Shown: positions 35,994 to 45,360, counted from the first letter of the stretch. The stretch: 51,005 bases of DNA from Acetobacteraceae bacterium (GCA_019750475.1 JAIEOO010000147.1:1-51005); one strand, 5' to 3'. Notes: generated by a model from the sequence alone, not told the origin. Made by a program: numbers and translations.

Positions 35994-37919
35994 ATGACGA
36001 AGCGCCTGGCCTTCTCCAGCCTCGGCGTGGTGCTGGCCCTCATCCTCGCGGTCGGCGTCAACATGCTGGCCGACCGCTTCCTGGCGTCCGCGCGCCTCGA
36101 TCTCACGCAGCAGCGCCTCTACACGCTCTCGCCCGGCACGCGTCAGGTGCTCTCGGGCCTCAGCGACCCGATCACGCTGCGCTTCTTCTATTCGCGGCGC
36201 CTCGGGGCCGAGGTGCCGTCCTACGGCGCCTATGCCAGCCGCGTGCGCGACATGCTGCGCGAATACGTCGCGGCCTCGGGCGGCAAGCTGCGCCTCGAAC
36301 TCTTCGACCCCGAGCCCTTCTCCGACATCGAGGACCGGGCGCTGGCCCTCGGCCTCCAGGGCGTGCCGCTCGACGGCGGCGGGGAGCAGGTCTTCTTCGG
36401 CCTCGCCGCGGCGAACCTCACCGATGAGGAGCGCACCATCCCCTTCTTCCAGCCCGAGCGCGAGCGCTTCCTGGAGGCGGACCTGACGCGGCTGATCTTC
36501 GAGCTCTCGAACGCCGCCCGCCCCGTCGTCGGGCTGATGACGGCGCTGCCGTTCAATGGCGATCCGCGCGCCATGATGATGCGCAACCCGGCCCTCGCCC
36601 GCCCGCAGCAGGCCGTCACCCAGCTGCGCGAGGCGGTGACGCTGCGCGACATCGGCTTCGACGCGCAGCTCATCCCCGAGGACGTCCAGGTCCTGATCCT
36701 CGCGCATCCGCAGGACCTGCCGGAGGCCGCGCAATACGCGGTGGACCAGTTCGTGATGCGGGGCGGCAAGCTCTTCCTCCTGCTCGACCCGCACAGCGAG
36801 ATGCAGGCGACGCGCCCTGGCCCCGGCGGCCGCCCGGCGACCAGCACCGCCTCCTCGCTCGACCGGCTGCTCGCCGCCTGGGGGCTCGAAGCCCCGTCGG
36901 AGGAGGTCGTGCTCGACCTCCGCGGCGCGTGGCGCGTCCGCGCCCCACCGCAGGAGCGCGTGCAGGCCGTGGACTACATCGCCTGGTTCAACCTCCAGGG
37001 CGACAGCGTGAACCGGCAGGAGGTGGCGACCGCGCAGATCGAGCAGGTCAGCCTCGGCTCGGCCGGCGCCGTCCGCGCCCGGCCGGGGGCCGCGATTGAG
37101 TTCGTGCCGCTGCTGACCAGCTCCGCCCAATCCATGGTGGTGCCGGCCGAGCGCGTGCGCCAGCAGCCCAACCCGGTCCGCATCCTGGCCGATTTCCGGG
37201 CCGACGGGCAGCGCCGCGTGCTGGCGGCGAGGGTCCGCGGCACCCTGACCTCGGCCTTCCCCGAGGGTCCGCCCGCCCTTCCCGAGGGCGTCGAGCGCGC
37301 CGAGGGGCTGCCGCCGCACCGCGCCCGCAGCGAGGGCCCGGCCAACCTCGTCGTGATGAACGACAGCGACGTGCTGAACGACAGCTTCTGGGTCCGGGTC
37401 CAGGAGTTCTTCGGCCAGCTCGTCGCCCAGCCCTTCAGCGGCAACGGCTCCTTCGTCGTGAACGTGACCGACACGCTGCTCGGTTCGGACGCCATGATCT
37501 CGCTGCGGTCGCGCGGGGAAAGCCAGCGGCCCTTCGAGGTGGTCGAGGACATCCGCCGCCGCGCCGACGCGCAATACCGCCAGACCGAGCAGCAGCTGAC
37601 CGAGCGCCTGCAGGCCACCGAGCGCCGCCTGCGCGAGCTGCGCCAGGGCACGCCGGCCAACCCGGCCGCCGGCGAGCGCAACGCCAACCAGACCCTCATC
37701 ACGCCGGAGCAGCGCGCCGAGATCGACCGCGCCCGCGAGGAGATCGCGGAGACGCGGCGGCAGCTCCGCGCCGTGCAGCTCGAACTCCGCCGCGACATCG
37801 AGGCGCTGGAGACCTGGCTGCGCATCCTGAACATCGCGGCGGTCCCGGTGCTGCTGACCGTCGTCGCCGTCGTCATGGGGGTGCTGCGCGCGCGCCGGCG
37901 CAGCGCGGCGCGCGCATGA
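35994..37919 (+). CDS. GldG-family ABC-type auxiliary protein
   Basis: N-terminal TM, LDLTQQRLYTLSPGTRQVLSGLSDPITLRFFYSRRLG…; coiled-coil and TM near the C-terminus. Confidence 0.88.
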   Translation: MTKRLAFSSLGVVLALILAVGVNMLADRFLASARLDLTQQRLYTLSPGTRQVLSGLSDPITLRFFYSRRLGAEVPSYGAYASRVRDMLREYVAASGGKLRLELFDPEPFSDIEDRALALGLQGVPLDGGGEQVFFGLAAANLTDEERTIPFFQPERERFLEADLTRLIFELSNAARPVVGLMTALPFNGDPRAMMMRNPALARPQQAVTQLREAVTLRDIGFDAQLIPEDVQVLILAHPQDLPEAAQYAVDQFVMRGGKLFLLLDPHSEMQATRPGPGGRPATSTASSLDRLLAAWGLEAPSEEVVLDLRGAWRVRAPPQERVQAVDYIAWFNLQGDSVNRQEVATAQIEQVSLGSAGAVRARPGAAIEFVPLLTSSAQSMVVPAERVRQQPNPVRILADFRADGQRRVLAARVRGTLTSAFPEGPPALPEGVERAEGLPPHRARSEGPANLVVMNDSDVLNDSFWVRVQEFFGQLVAQPFSGNGSFVVNVTDTLLGSDAMISLRSRGESQRPFEVVEDIRRRADAQYRQTEQQLTERLQATERRLRELRQGTPANPAAGERNANQTLITPEQRAEIDRAREEIAETRRQLRAVQLELRRDIEALETWLRILNIAAVPVLLTVVAVVMGVLRARRRSAARA

Positions 37920-38917
37920 GGGAGGCCCGCCGCCTGCTGCTGCTCGGCGGTGCCGCCGTCATGGCGGTCGGCACGGCGCTGCTGTTCCAGCCCGAGAGCG
38001 AGCGGCGGGAGGCCATCGCCCCGGGCGCCCTCGCCTTCCCGGGCCTCGCCGCCCGCCTGCCCGACGTCCAGCGCGTGGAGATCCGGCGCGGCGACGCGCG
38101 CCTGAACCTGCTGCGCGTCGGCGAGGGCTGGGCGGTCGCCGAGGCTCATTCCTACCTCGCGCGGCCGGAACGCGTGCGGGAGCTGCTGACCGGCCTGACC
38201 GAGCTGCGCCTGACCGAGGAGCGCACCTCCGACCCTGCCATGCTGTCGCGCCTCGGCGTCGAGGATCCGCAGGCGCCGGGCAGCAGCTCGACGCTGCTAC
38301 GGCTGCTCGGCGCGGATGGATCCCCGATCGTCGAGCTGATCCTGGGCCGGCGGCGCGTCCGCACCCAGGGCAACGTGCCGGAAACCGTCTATGTCCGCCG
38401 CCCCGGCGAGGCCCGGGCCTGGCTGGCCGAAGGGCGCCTCGCGGCCGAGCAGGACCCGCAGCTCTGGCTCGATCGGGACATCGCCAACATCGCCCCGGCG
38501 CGCATCCGCCGGGTCGAGGTCGCCCGCGCGGGGGAGGCGCCGCTCGTCATCGGGCGGCACCCGGACGGGCAGCAACTGCTCCGCATCGAGCAGCCGGAGA
38601 GCGCGCCCGCCGCCGACCCGCTCAACCTCGACGAGGTCGGGCGCGCTTTCGAGATGCTCACCTTCATCGAGGTTCGCCCCGAGGCCGAGATCCCGGGCGA
38701 GGCGCTCGGTGAGGGACGCTTCGAGCTGACCGACGGCCTCGCCATCGCGGTCTGGGCCAGCCGCGACGGCAACCTCCTCTGGATCCGGCTGCGCGCCGAG
38801 GGCACGACGCCGGAAGCCACCGCGCTCAACGCGCGCTGGCGCGGCTGGGCCTATCAGGTGGGCGTCTGGAAAGAGAAGGCGATGGTCCCGCGGCTCGAGG
38901 ATCTGCTGCCCTCTTGA
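37916..38917 (+). CDS. DUF4340-like protein
   Basis: N-terminal hydrophobic anchor, LAARLPDVQRVEIRRGDARLNLLRVGEGWAVAEAHSYLARPERVRELLTGLTELRLTEERT; follows gldG as DUF4340 genes usually do. Confidence 0.8.
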   Translation: MREARRLLLLGGAAVMAVGTALLFQPESERREAIAPGALAFPGLAARLPDVQRVEIRRGDARLNLLRVGEGWAVAEAHSYLARPERVRELLTGLTELRLTEERTSDPAMLSRLGVEDPQAPGSSSTLLRLLGADGSPIVELILGRRRVRTQGNVPETVYVRRPGEARAWLAEGRLAAEQDPQLWLDRDIANIAPARIRRVEVARAGEAPLVIGRHPDGQQLLRIEQPESAPAADPLNLDEVGRAFEMLTFIEVRPEAEIPGEALGEGRFELTDGLAIAVWASRDGNLLWIRLRAEGTTPEATALNARWRGWAYQVGVWKEKAMVPRLEDLLPS

Positions 38918-39354
38918 GCGCGCGCGAGTATCCGGACCGTCCCTGGATCGGCATCGGCTGCATCGTGCTGCGCGGCGCCGACGTGCTGCTGGTCCGGCGC
39001 GGCAAGCCGCCCAGGATCGGGTCATGGTCGCTGCCGGGGGGCGCGCAGCATGTGGGCGAGACGGCCGAGGCCGCCGCGCGCCGCGAGTTGCTCGAGGAAA
39101 CGGGGATCGAGGTCGGGCCCCTCCTGCTCTGCGAGGTGGTGGACGCCATCACCCGCGACGAGGCCGGTTCGGTGCGCTTCCACTACACGATCGTGGATTT
39201 CTGCGCCCGGTGGGCTGCGGGCGAGGCACGCGCCGCCGACGACGTGGACGCCGTCGCCTGGGCCGCGCCGGAAGCCCTGCCCGGCTACGTCCTGACGCCG
39301 GAGGCGCTGCGCGTCATCGCCCGGGCGCGCGAGTTGCTTGCGAGCGGGGGCTGA
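38914..39354 (+). CDS. NUDIX hydrolase
   Basis: Nudix box GGAQHVGETAEAAARRELLEETGIEVG. Confidence 0.95.
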   Translation: MSAREYPDRPWIGIGCIVLRGADVLLVRRGKPPRIGSWSLPGGAQHVGETAEAAARRELLEETGIEVGPLLLCEVVDAITRDEAGSVRFHYTIVDFCARWAAGEARAADDVDAVAWAAPEALPGYVLTPEALRVIARARELLASGG

Positions 39355-39394
39355 GGCCCGCCACTCTCGCCGACCCACGCGGGAGATCGCAGCG

Positions 39395-40378
39395 ATGAGC
39401 CTGTCCCGACGCCTGTTGCTGGCCGGCAGCGCCGCGACCCTGGCCGGGCCCGCCCTCGCGCAGGGGCGGAGCATCCGGCTGATCGTTGCCTTCCCGCCCG
39501 GCGGCGCGGTGGACATCCTGGGCCGCACCCTCGCCGAGCGCCTCTCGCCGGTGCTGGGCCAGACGGTGGTGGTCGAGAACCGCGGCGGCGCGGGCGGCGT
39601 CATCGGCGCGAACGCCATCGCCAGGGGCGAGCACGACGGCAGCGTGATCGGCCTGATCGGCGCCACGGCGCTCTGCGCCGTTCCCTTCATGACGACCCGC
39701 CTGCCCTTCGACCCGCGGAGGGATCTCGCGCCCGTCTCGCTGATCACGGATGGCGCGCTGCTCTGCGTGGTGAACGCCGAGACGGCGCGGCGCCACGGCT
39801 GGACCGGTTTCCGCGCCCTCATCCGCTGGTCGCGCGCCAACCCGGAGCGCGTGCGGATGGGTTCCTCGGGCGCCGGCACCTCGTCCCACATCAACATCGA
39901 GGCGATCAACCACTTCGCCGAGGCGCGCATCCTGCACGTGCCCTATCGGGGCGGCGGCCCCGCGATCAACGACCTGGTCGCCGGCAACATCGACATGATG
40001 TTCGACGTGATGCCGGCGCTGATGCCGCATGTGGAGGCGGGGCGGTTCCTCGCCTTCGCCGTGTCCTCCGGGCCGCGCCTCGCCGTCCTGCCGCAGGTGC
40101 CGGGGATGGCGGATTTCGCCGACCTCGGCCTCGGGCAGCACTCGGCCGCCACCTGGAACGCCGTGATGGCGCCGGGCGGCACGCCGGAGCCGGTGATCGC
40201 GCGGCTGCACCGGGCGGTCCGCACCGTGGGCGCCGATCCGGAGGTGATCGAGCGCCTCAGGCCGCTCGGCTACGGCGCGGTGACGAGCGAGACGCCCGCG
40301 CATCTCGCGCGGCTGATCGCGCGGGACACGCCGGTGTGGCAGCGCCTCGTGGAGATCTCGGGCGCACGGCTGGAGTAG
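39395..40378 (+). CDS. Tripartite tricarboxylate transporter substrate-binding protein (Bug/TctC family)
   Basis: SIRLIVAFPPGGAVDILGRTLAERLSPVLGQTVVVENRGGAGGVIGANAIARGEHDG. Confidence 0.93.
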   Translation: MSLSRRLLLAGSAATLAGPALAQGRSIRLIVAFPPGGAVDILGRTLAERLSPVLGQTVVVENRGGAGGVIGANAIARGEHDGSVIGLIGATALCAVPFMTTRLPFDPRRDLAPVSLITDGALLCVVNAETARRHGWTGFRALIRWSRANPERVRMGSSGAGTSSHINIEAINHFAEARILHVPYRGGGPAINDLVAGNIDMMFDVMPALMPHVEAGRFLAFAVSSGPRLAVLPQVPGMADFADLGLGQHSAATWNAVMAPGGTPEPVIARLHRAVRTVGADPEVIERLRPLGYGAVTSETPAHLARLIARDTPVWQRLVEISGARLE

Positions 40379-40502
40379 GGCGCAGGCGTCACGGACGGGC
40401 GGCCCTCGTCACCGCCACTCCCGGCTCGGCGTCGTGCCATCGCTTCATCGGCCGATCCGGCCATCGCCATCGCACGCCATCCCGACGGCGCAAACCAAAT
40501 GA

Positions 40503-40530
40503 TTGACATTCTAAAAATCTATTGTAGCGC
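40503..40530 (+). promoter_or_regulatory. Promoter-like AT-rich element upstream of the second RTX gene
   Basis: Consensus -35 TTGACA at 40503-40508 in a locally AT-rich stretch (TTGACATTCTAAAAATCTATTGTAGCGC); -10 ambiguous. Confidence 0.35.
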
Positions 40531-40557
40531 TTGTGAACAACTCGCAAGGAATGGTCC

Positions 40558-43500
40558 ATGTCGGCTTCGATCACATTCAGCGAATTCGCCAATGGAACAA
40601 GCAACCCGGTTTTCGTTCTGGCCAACAACATAGTCAGAACACAGGGCTTCATCACCACGGACAGTTGGACACCGACAAGTCCGGTCCTGTCCGGCGTGCC
40701 TCGTTTCGATGGGCCAATCTCGCTGTTTTTTGATCGCCCGGTGACGACGGTAAGCCTGACCGCGGGGTATTTCGACAACACGAACTCGACGGTGATCCAG
40801 TTTCTTGGTCCGTCCGGTCAGGTCCTCTCCTCCGTCCGGAATGCGGGCCTTGCGATCGGGTCATTCTCGTTCAGCGACAACAATGTCGGTATCGCGTCGG
40901 TCGTGGCCCGCATCGTCAGCACCGAGGCCGCAGGCTTTGCGATCGATAATGTGACGCTGGGCGCCCCGGTCCGGAGCAAGTCCGTGACGCTCGATCCAGC
41001 CGTGGTCCAACTGGCCGAGCGCAACATCGGGACCCTCGACCTGGCGAGCGTGGGCAGCCTGTTCACCGACACGCTCGGGGCACCGAACGACCCGCTCGAT
41101 ACCTTCGGCTTCAAGCTGGAGCGTGCGGCCGACGTCACCTTCGGGGTTTGGACGAGCGCGAACAAGAGCGATTTCAAGACGGTCGTCGGAACCTACGGAA
41201 AGGGCGACCGCGTCTTCGGCGTTCGGCCCGACGATCCGTTCGCGACGGGCATCACCTACTCGGTCCAGATACTCGACATCAAATCCATCGATGCTTCGAT
41301 CGATGCACAGCTTGAAGCCTTGCAGCGGAAATACAAGGGACTTGATCTTGCCAAGGTCCCGTTCGAATACATGGAAGAGACATTCAATATCATCAGCAAG
41401 ATGAATTTGGAGGACGTTCCCAAGTTCCTGTCGTCGGTCAAAGCCACCTTGAAATGGGGTGGCTACGCCTTCGATGCGCTGACCAGCACGGCGGAGGTCT
41501 ATCAGGTTGCCCAAGCCGGAGGGAACTGGAAGCGTGCCCTGGCCGGGGAGGTGGGGGGCACCCTCGTCGGCATGGGTTTCTCGGCCGGCGTGCTCACCCT
41601 GTCCGCAGCGGCATTGCCTGGGCCTTACAAAGTCCTCGCGCCTCTCTTCGGCGTGGGCGGCGCCCTCGTCTACGAGTTGGCGGTTTCCGATTCCGTCGAA
41701 GCCACCTTCGAGGCCGCTTACGACGCCGCGACGAACCAGCCGCGCGACATGATGCCGCGCAATGTCATCACCGTGCCGACCCCGGTCGCGTTCGACGCCA
41801 GCTGGTATCTCGCCACCTACGCCGATGCGCGCGAAGCCGTCGCCGGCGGGCGCTACCAGCTCGCGCAGTTCCATTATCTCGGGGAAGGTGCGGCGAAGGG
41901 TTACCGCCCATCGGCCACCGGAACCGTTCCGCTTGATCGACTGATCGCGGCCGGCAACACGGCCTGGGCGGACACCAACGCGCCCTCGGCCTGGCTGCAG
42001 AACCTCACCATCACCCTCTCGGGCGACGGCCGCTCGGCGCCCGAGACGGACATCGTGACGGCGATCAACGCCGACCGGCCCCGCGCCCTCGCGGGCAACG
42101 CCGCGCTCGACATGCTGGCCAACCGGGTTGCGGCGCAACTCGCCGATCTCGGGGCCAACCGCATCGCCCTCGCACCGGGCGCGAATGACGATGCGCTCGA
42201 CAACCTGCTCAACACGACCGACATCGTCGCGCTGCTCAACGCGGCCCAGACGCGCGTCAATGTCGGGACCGTGTCCTTCGCCCTGGTCGATGGTTTCGAG
42301 ACCACGGCGCAGGCCATCGAAGCGCTTCGGGTGAGGCCCGGCAGCTGGGTGAACATCCAGACCCTGGACGACACGCAGATCGGCGTCGCCGTCCAGGGCC
42401 CAGTCGTCGTCGTGGTCACCGGCGACCCGCGCTCCGCCACGGTCGCACCCGTGGCGGAAGCCGCGTTCCGCTTCGCGTTCCGTGGCGACGGCGCGGCGGA
42501 ACTCATCGGCGGTTCCCCATCTGGCGACAGCCTGCTGGCGGAAGGCGGCAACGATGTCGTCCGCGGCGGCGGCGGCGACGACGTGGTGCAAGGCGGCTCC
42601 GGCGATGACAGCCTGGACGGTGGCGCCGGCAACGACACCGCGAGCTATATCGACGCGCCGGGACTGGTCACGGTGGACCTCTCCGTCACCGCGCCGCAGA
42701 ACACGATCAGCGCGGGCATCGACATCCTCGCAGGCCTCGAGAACCTCGTCGGTTCCGCCTTCAACGACATCCTGGCCGGCAACGCGGCACCCAACACGCT
42801 GTTCGGCGGCCTCGGCGACGATACGCTGACGGGTGCGGGCGGCAACGACGTGCTGTTCGGCAGCATCGGCATCGACACCGCCCTCTTCTCGGGGCCACGC
42901 AGCAGCTACTCGATCGCGAAGGCGGCCGGGGCGGGCTGGACCGTAAGCGGCGGCAGCGAGGGCACCGACAGCCTCGTTTCCGTCGAGCGGCTGCAGTTCG
43001 CGGATGGCGTCCTCGGCATCGCGCCCGCACGGCCATATGATTTCGGCGGGCGCGGGTTGGCGGACGCCCTGTGGCAGAACTCCGCGCAAGGCTTCCTGTT
43101 CCGCTGGGCACTGGACGGCGCCCGCATCGCCACGCAGGGGGCCATCAACGGCCCCGGACCGGGCTGGACACTCGCCGGGACGGGCGATCTCAACGGCGAC
43201 CTCGCCGCGGATCTCGTCTGGCGGCACGCGGACGGGCGTCTCTACGCCTGGCTCATGGGTGGTGGTTCGCTCGTCGGCCAGGGCGGGATCATCACGCTGC
43301 CCGGCTCGCAAACGGTCGCGGCCATCGCGGACACCGATGCCGATGGACGTTCCGACATCGTCGTACGGGGCGCCGATGGCGGCTGGAGCGTCGGGCGGAT
43401 GAACGGCACCACCCTCCTCTCGAGCGGCGGCGGTTCGCTCGCCGCCAACTGGCAACTGGCCGGCGCCGGCGACCTCAACGGCGATCAGCGCGCGGATCTG

Positions 43501-43908
43501 CTCTGGCGGAACTCCGCCACGGGCGAGGCCTACGCCTGGCTGATGAATGGTGCCGCCATCATCGGGCAGGCCGCGCTCGGGAATCCCGGCCTCGCCTGGA
43601 GCGTGGCGGCCCTTGCGGATCTGAGCGGCGACGGGCGCGCCGACATGCTCTGGCGCAACGCGACGACGGGGCAGCTCTGGACCTGGATCACCTCGACGAC
43701 CGGCCTCTCCGTCGCCGCGAGCGGCGCCGTCGGCACCCCGGGCGCCGGCTGGACGCTGGCGCGCGCCGCCGACTTCACCGGTGACGACAAGGCCGACCTT
43801 CTCTTCGCCGGGCCGTCAGGAACCACCTGGCTCTGGACCATGGACGGCGCCGGCATCGTCGGGTCACAACCAGGCCCGACGGCCGGCCCCGGGTGGGTCT
43901 TCCTGTAG
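40558..43908 (+). CDS. Large RTX/FG-GAP protein with a hydrophobic Gly-rich central segment
   Basis: 1116 aa; AAGGA RBS; central GEVGGTLVGMGFSAGVLTLSAAALPGPYKVLAPLFGVGGALVYELAV; FDASWYLATYADAREAVAGGRYQLAQFHYLGEGAAKGYRPS; GGxGxD repeats; DLNGDLAADLVWR-type repeats. Confidence 0.88.
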   Translation: MSASITFSEFANGTSNPVFVLANNIVRTQGFITTDSWTPTSPVLSGVPRFDGPISLFFDRPVTTVSLTAGYFDNTNSTVIQFLGPSGQVLSSVRNAGLAIGSFSFSDNNVGIASVVARIVSTEAAGFAIDNVTLGAPVRSKSVTLDPAVVQLAERNIGTLDLASVGSLFTDTLGAPNDPLDTFGFKLERAADVTFGVWTSANKSDFKTVVGTYGKGDRVFGVRPDDPFATGITYSVQILDIKSIDASIDAQLEALQRKYKGLDLAKVPFEYMEETFNIISKMNLEDVPKFLSSVKATLKWGGYAFDALTSTAEVYQVAQAGGNWKRALAGEVGGTLVGMGFSAGVLTLSAAALPGPYKVLAPLFGVGGALVYELAVSDSVEATFEAAYDAATNQPRDMMPRNVITVPTPVAFDASWYLATYADAREAVAGGRYQLAQFHYLGEGAAKGYRPSATGTVPLDRLIAAGNTAWADTNAPSAWLQNLTITLSGDGRSAPETDIVTAINADRPRALAGNAALDMLANRVAAQLADLGANRIALAPGANDDALDNLLNTTDIVALLNAAQTRVNVGTVSFALVDGFETTAQAIEALRVRPGSWVNIQTLDDTQIGVAVQGPVVVVVTGDPRSATVAPVAEAAFRFAFRGDGAAELIGGSPSGDSLLAEGGNDVVRGGGGDDVVQGGSGDDSLDGGAGNDTASYIDAPGLVTVDLSVTAPQNTISAGIDILAGLENLVGSAFNDILAGNAAPNTLFGGLGDDTLTGAGGNDVLFGSIGIDTALFSGPRSSYSIAKAAGAGWTVSGGSEGTDSLVSVERLQFADGVLGIAPARPYDFGGRGLADALWQNSAQGFLFRWALDGARIATQGAINGPGPGWTLAGTGDLNGDLAADLVWRHADGRLYAWLMGGGSLVGQGGIITLPGSQTVAAIADTDADGRSDIVVRGADGGWSVGRMNGTTLLSSGGGSLAANWQLAGAGDLNGDQRADLLWRNSATGEAYAWLMNGAAIIGQAALGNPGLAWSVAALADLSGDGRADMLWRNATTGQLWTWITSTTGLSVAASGAVGTPGAGWTLARAADFTGDDKADLLFAGPSGTTWLWTMDGAGIVGSQPGPTAGPGWVFL
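42478..42890 (+). repeat. RTX repeat region of the second large protein
   Basis: GGNDVVRGGGGDDVVQGGSGDDSLDGGAGND … LFGGLGDDTLTGAGGNDVLFG. Confidence 0.8.
43020..43905 (+). repeat. FG-GAP/VCBS-like repeats of the second large protein
   Basis: DLNGDLAADLVWRHADGRLYAWLMGG, DLNGDQRADLLWRNSATGEAYAWLMNG, DLSGDGRADMLWRNATTGQLWTWI. Confidence 0.75.
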
Positions 43909-43909
43909 C

Positions 43910-44602
43910 TCAGCCCCGCGCCCAGCGGATCGCGGTGCGGGCGAGCGCCGCGACCGTGTCCACCACCGGGAAGGGCAGCGGCGGCCCCGCGGCGACGCCC
44001 AGCGGAATCTCGGTGCAGCCGAGCACGACGGCCTCGGCGCCGCGGGCCCGGAGGCGCCGCGCCATCTCGGCGAGCGGCGCGTAGGCTTCCGCCACGCGGT
44101 TCGCCTTCACCTCGGCGATGGCGGGCGACACGAGGCCGCGCATCTCCTCCGCGTCCGGGGTGATGACGTCGTAGCCCGTCAGCCGCTCCTCGTAGAGGCG
44201 CATGGCCAGCGTCGCCGCCGTGCCCATCAGCCCGATGCGCCCGCCCGCGACGCCCTGGGCGCGCAGGTCCTCGGCCGCCGCGTCGACGATGTGCAGGATC
44301 GGAAGCGGGCAGGCCGCCCGCATCGCGTCGTACCAGCCATGGGCCGTGTTGCACGGGATGGCGACCGCGCCGCAGCCCGCGGCCTCGAGGCCGCGGAGGC
44401 CGCGCAGCAGCCAGGGCAGCGGATCCTCCCCGCCATGGTTGCGCGCGAGCGTCCGGTCCGGCACCCGCGGGTCGCTCCACAGCACGGTCGGGACGTGGTC
44501 CTGGTCGCGCTCGGCCGGGGTTTCGAGGGTGAGCGCGCGCATGAACTCGGCCGAGGCCAGCGGCCCCATGCCGCCGAGCACGCCGAGGATCCGATCCGTC
44601 AC
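43910..44602 (-). CDS. Aspartate/glutamate racemase family protein
   Basis: ILGVLGGMGPLASAEFMRALT; AVAIPCNTAHGWYD; EAVVLGCTEIPL. GTG start inferred at 44602. Confidence 0.9.
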   Translation of the reverse strand: MTDRILGVLGGMGPLASAEFMRALTLETPAERDQDHVPTVLWSDPRVPDRTLARNHGGEDPLPWLLRGLRGLEAAGCGAVAIPCNTAHGWYDAMRAACPLPILHIVDAAAEDLRAQGVAGGRIGLMGTAATLAMRLYEERLTGYDVITPDAEEMRGLVSPAIAEVKANRVAEAYAPLAEMARRLRARGAEAVVLGCTEIPLGVAAGPPLPFPVVDTVAALARTAIRWARG

Positions 44603-45360
44603 AGGCCAAGCCCCTCCCAGACGAGCTGCAGGCCCGTCAGGCCCAGCAGCACATGGATGATGCGGTAGAACAGCCTGTCGTCCAGCCGCCCCTGCAGCCA
44701 CACGCCGAGCCTGATCCCGATCGGCGCCAGCGGCAGCAGCAGGAGCGAGGTCAGCAGGTTCTGCGCCGTGAGCGTGCCGAGCGCCGCGTAGGCCGGAAGC
44801 TTGGCGAAGTTCACCGCGGCGAAGAACGCGACGGTCGTGGCCGAGAGCGTCTGCCGCGGCAGCCGCAGCGGGTAGAGATAGACCGCGAGCGGCGGGCCGC
44901 CGGCATGGGCGACGAAGCTCGTGAAGCCCGACGCGGCCGACCAGAAGGTGGCCTTGGCCGGCGACGGGTCGGCGGGGGGCGGCGCCTCGCGCTGCCGCGC
45001 CTGCCAGAGGCTGCGCGCCAGGAAGCCCAGCACCACGACGCCGAGCAGCAGCTTCACCGCCCGGTCGGAGAGGCTGCCGAAGGCGAAGGTCCCGAGGACC
45101 AGCCCGATCACGGCACCGGGAACGAGCTCCCGCAGGCGCGCCCGGTCCCATCGGCCCCACCAGGCGCGGAGTGCCGAGACGTCCATGGCGCAGAGGACCG
45201 GCAGGGCGATCGCCGCCGCCTGCGGGGCCGGGATCACCAGCGACATGAGCGGAACGCCGGTGTTGCCGGCGCCGGAGGCGAAGCCCCCCTTGCTGATGCC
45301 CGTCAGCAGGAAGGCCGGGACGGCGAGGAGCCAGAACCACGGGTCAAGAATGATCTGCAA
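44599..45360 (-). CDS. TauE/SafE family membrane permease
   Basis: LTGISKGGFASGAGNTGVPLMSLVIPAPQAAAIALPVLCAMDV. TTG start at 45360 assumed; GTG at 45414 is an alternative. Confidence 0.87.
   Translation of the reverse strand: MQIILDPWFWLLAVPAFLLTGISKGGFASGAGNTGVPLMSLVIPAPQAAAIALPVLCAMDVSALRAWWGRWDRARLRELVPGAVIGLVLGTFAFGSLSDRAVKLLLGVVVLGFLARSLWQARQREAPPPADPSPAKATFWSAASGFTSFVAHAGGPPLAVYLYPLRLPRQTLSATTVAFFAAVNFAKLPAYAALGTLTAQNLLTSLLLLPLAPIGIRLGVWLQGRLDDRLFYRIIHVLLGLTGLQLVWEGLGL

Noticed and set aside
35955-37574. 539-aa minus-strand ORF
   Set aside because: Antisense to the GldG-like gene; no motifs.
40861-43455. 864-aa minus-strand ORF
   Set aside because: Antisense to the second RTX gene; repeats reflect the opposite strand.
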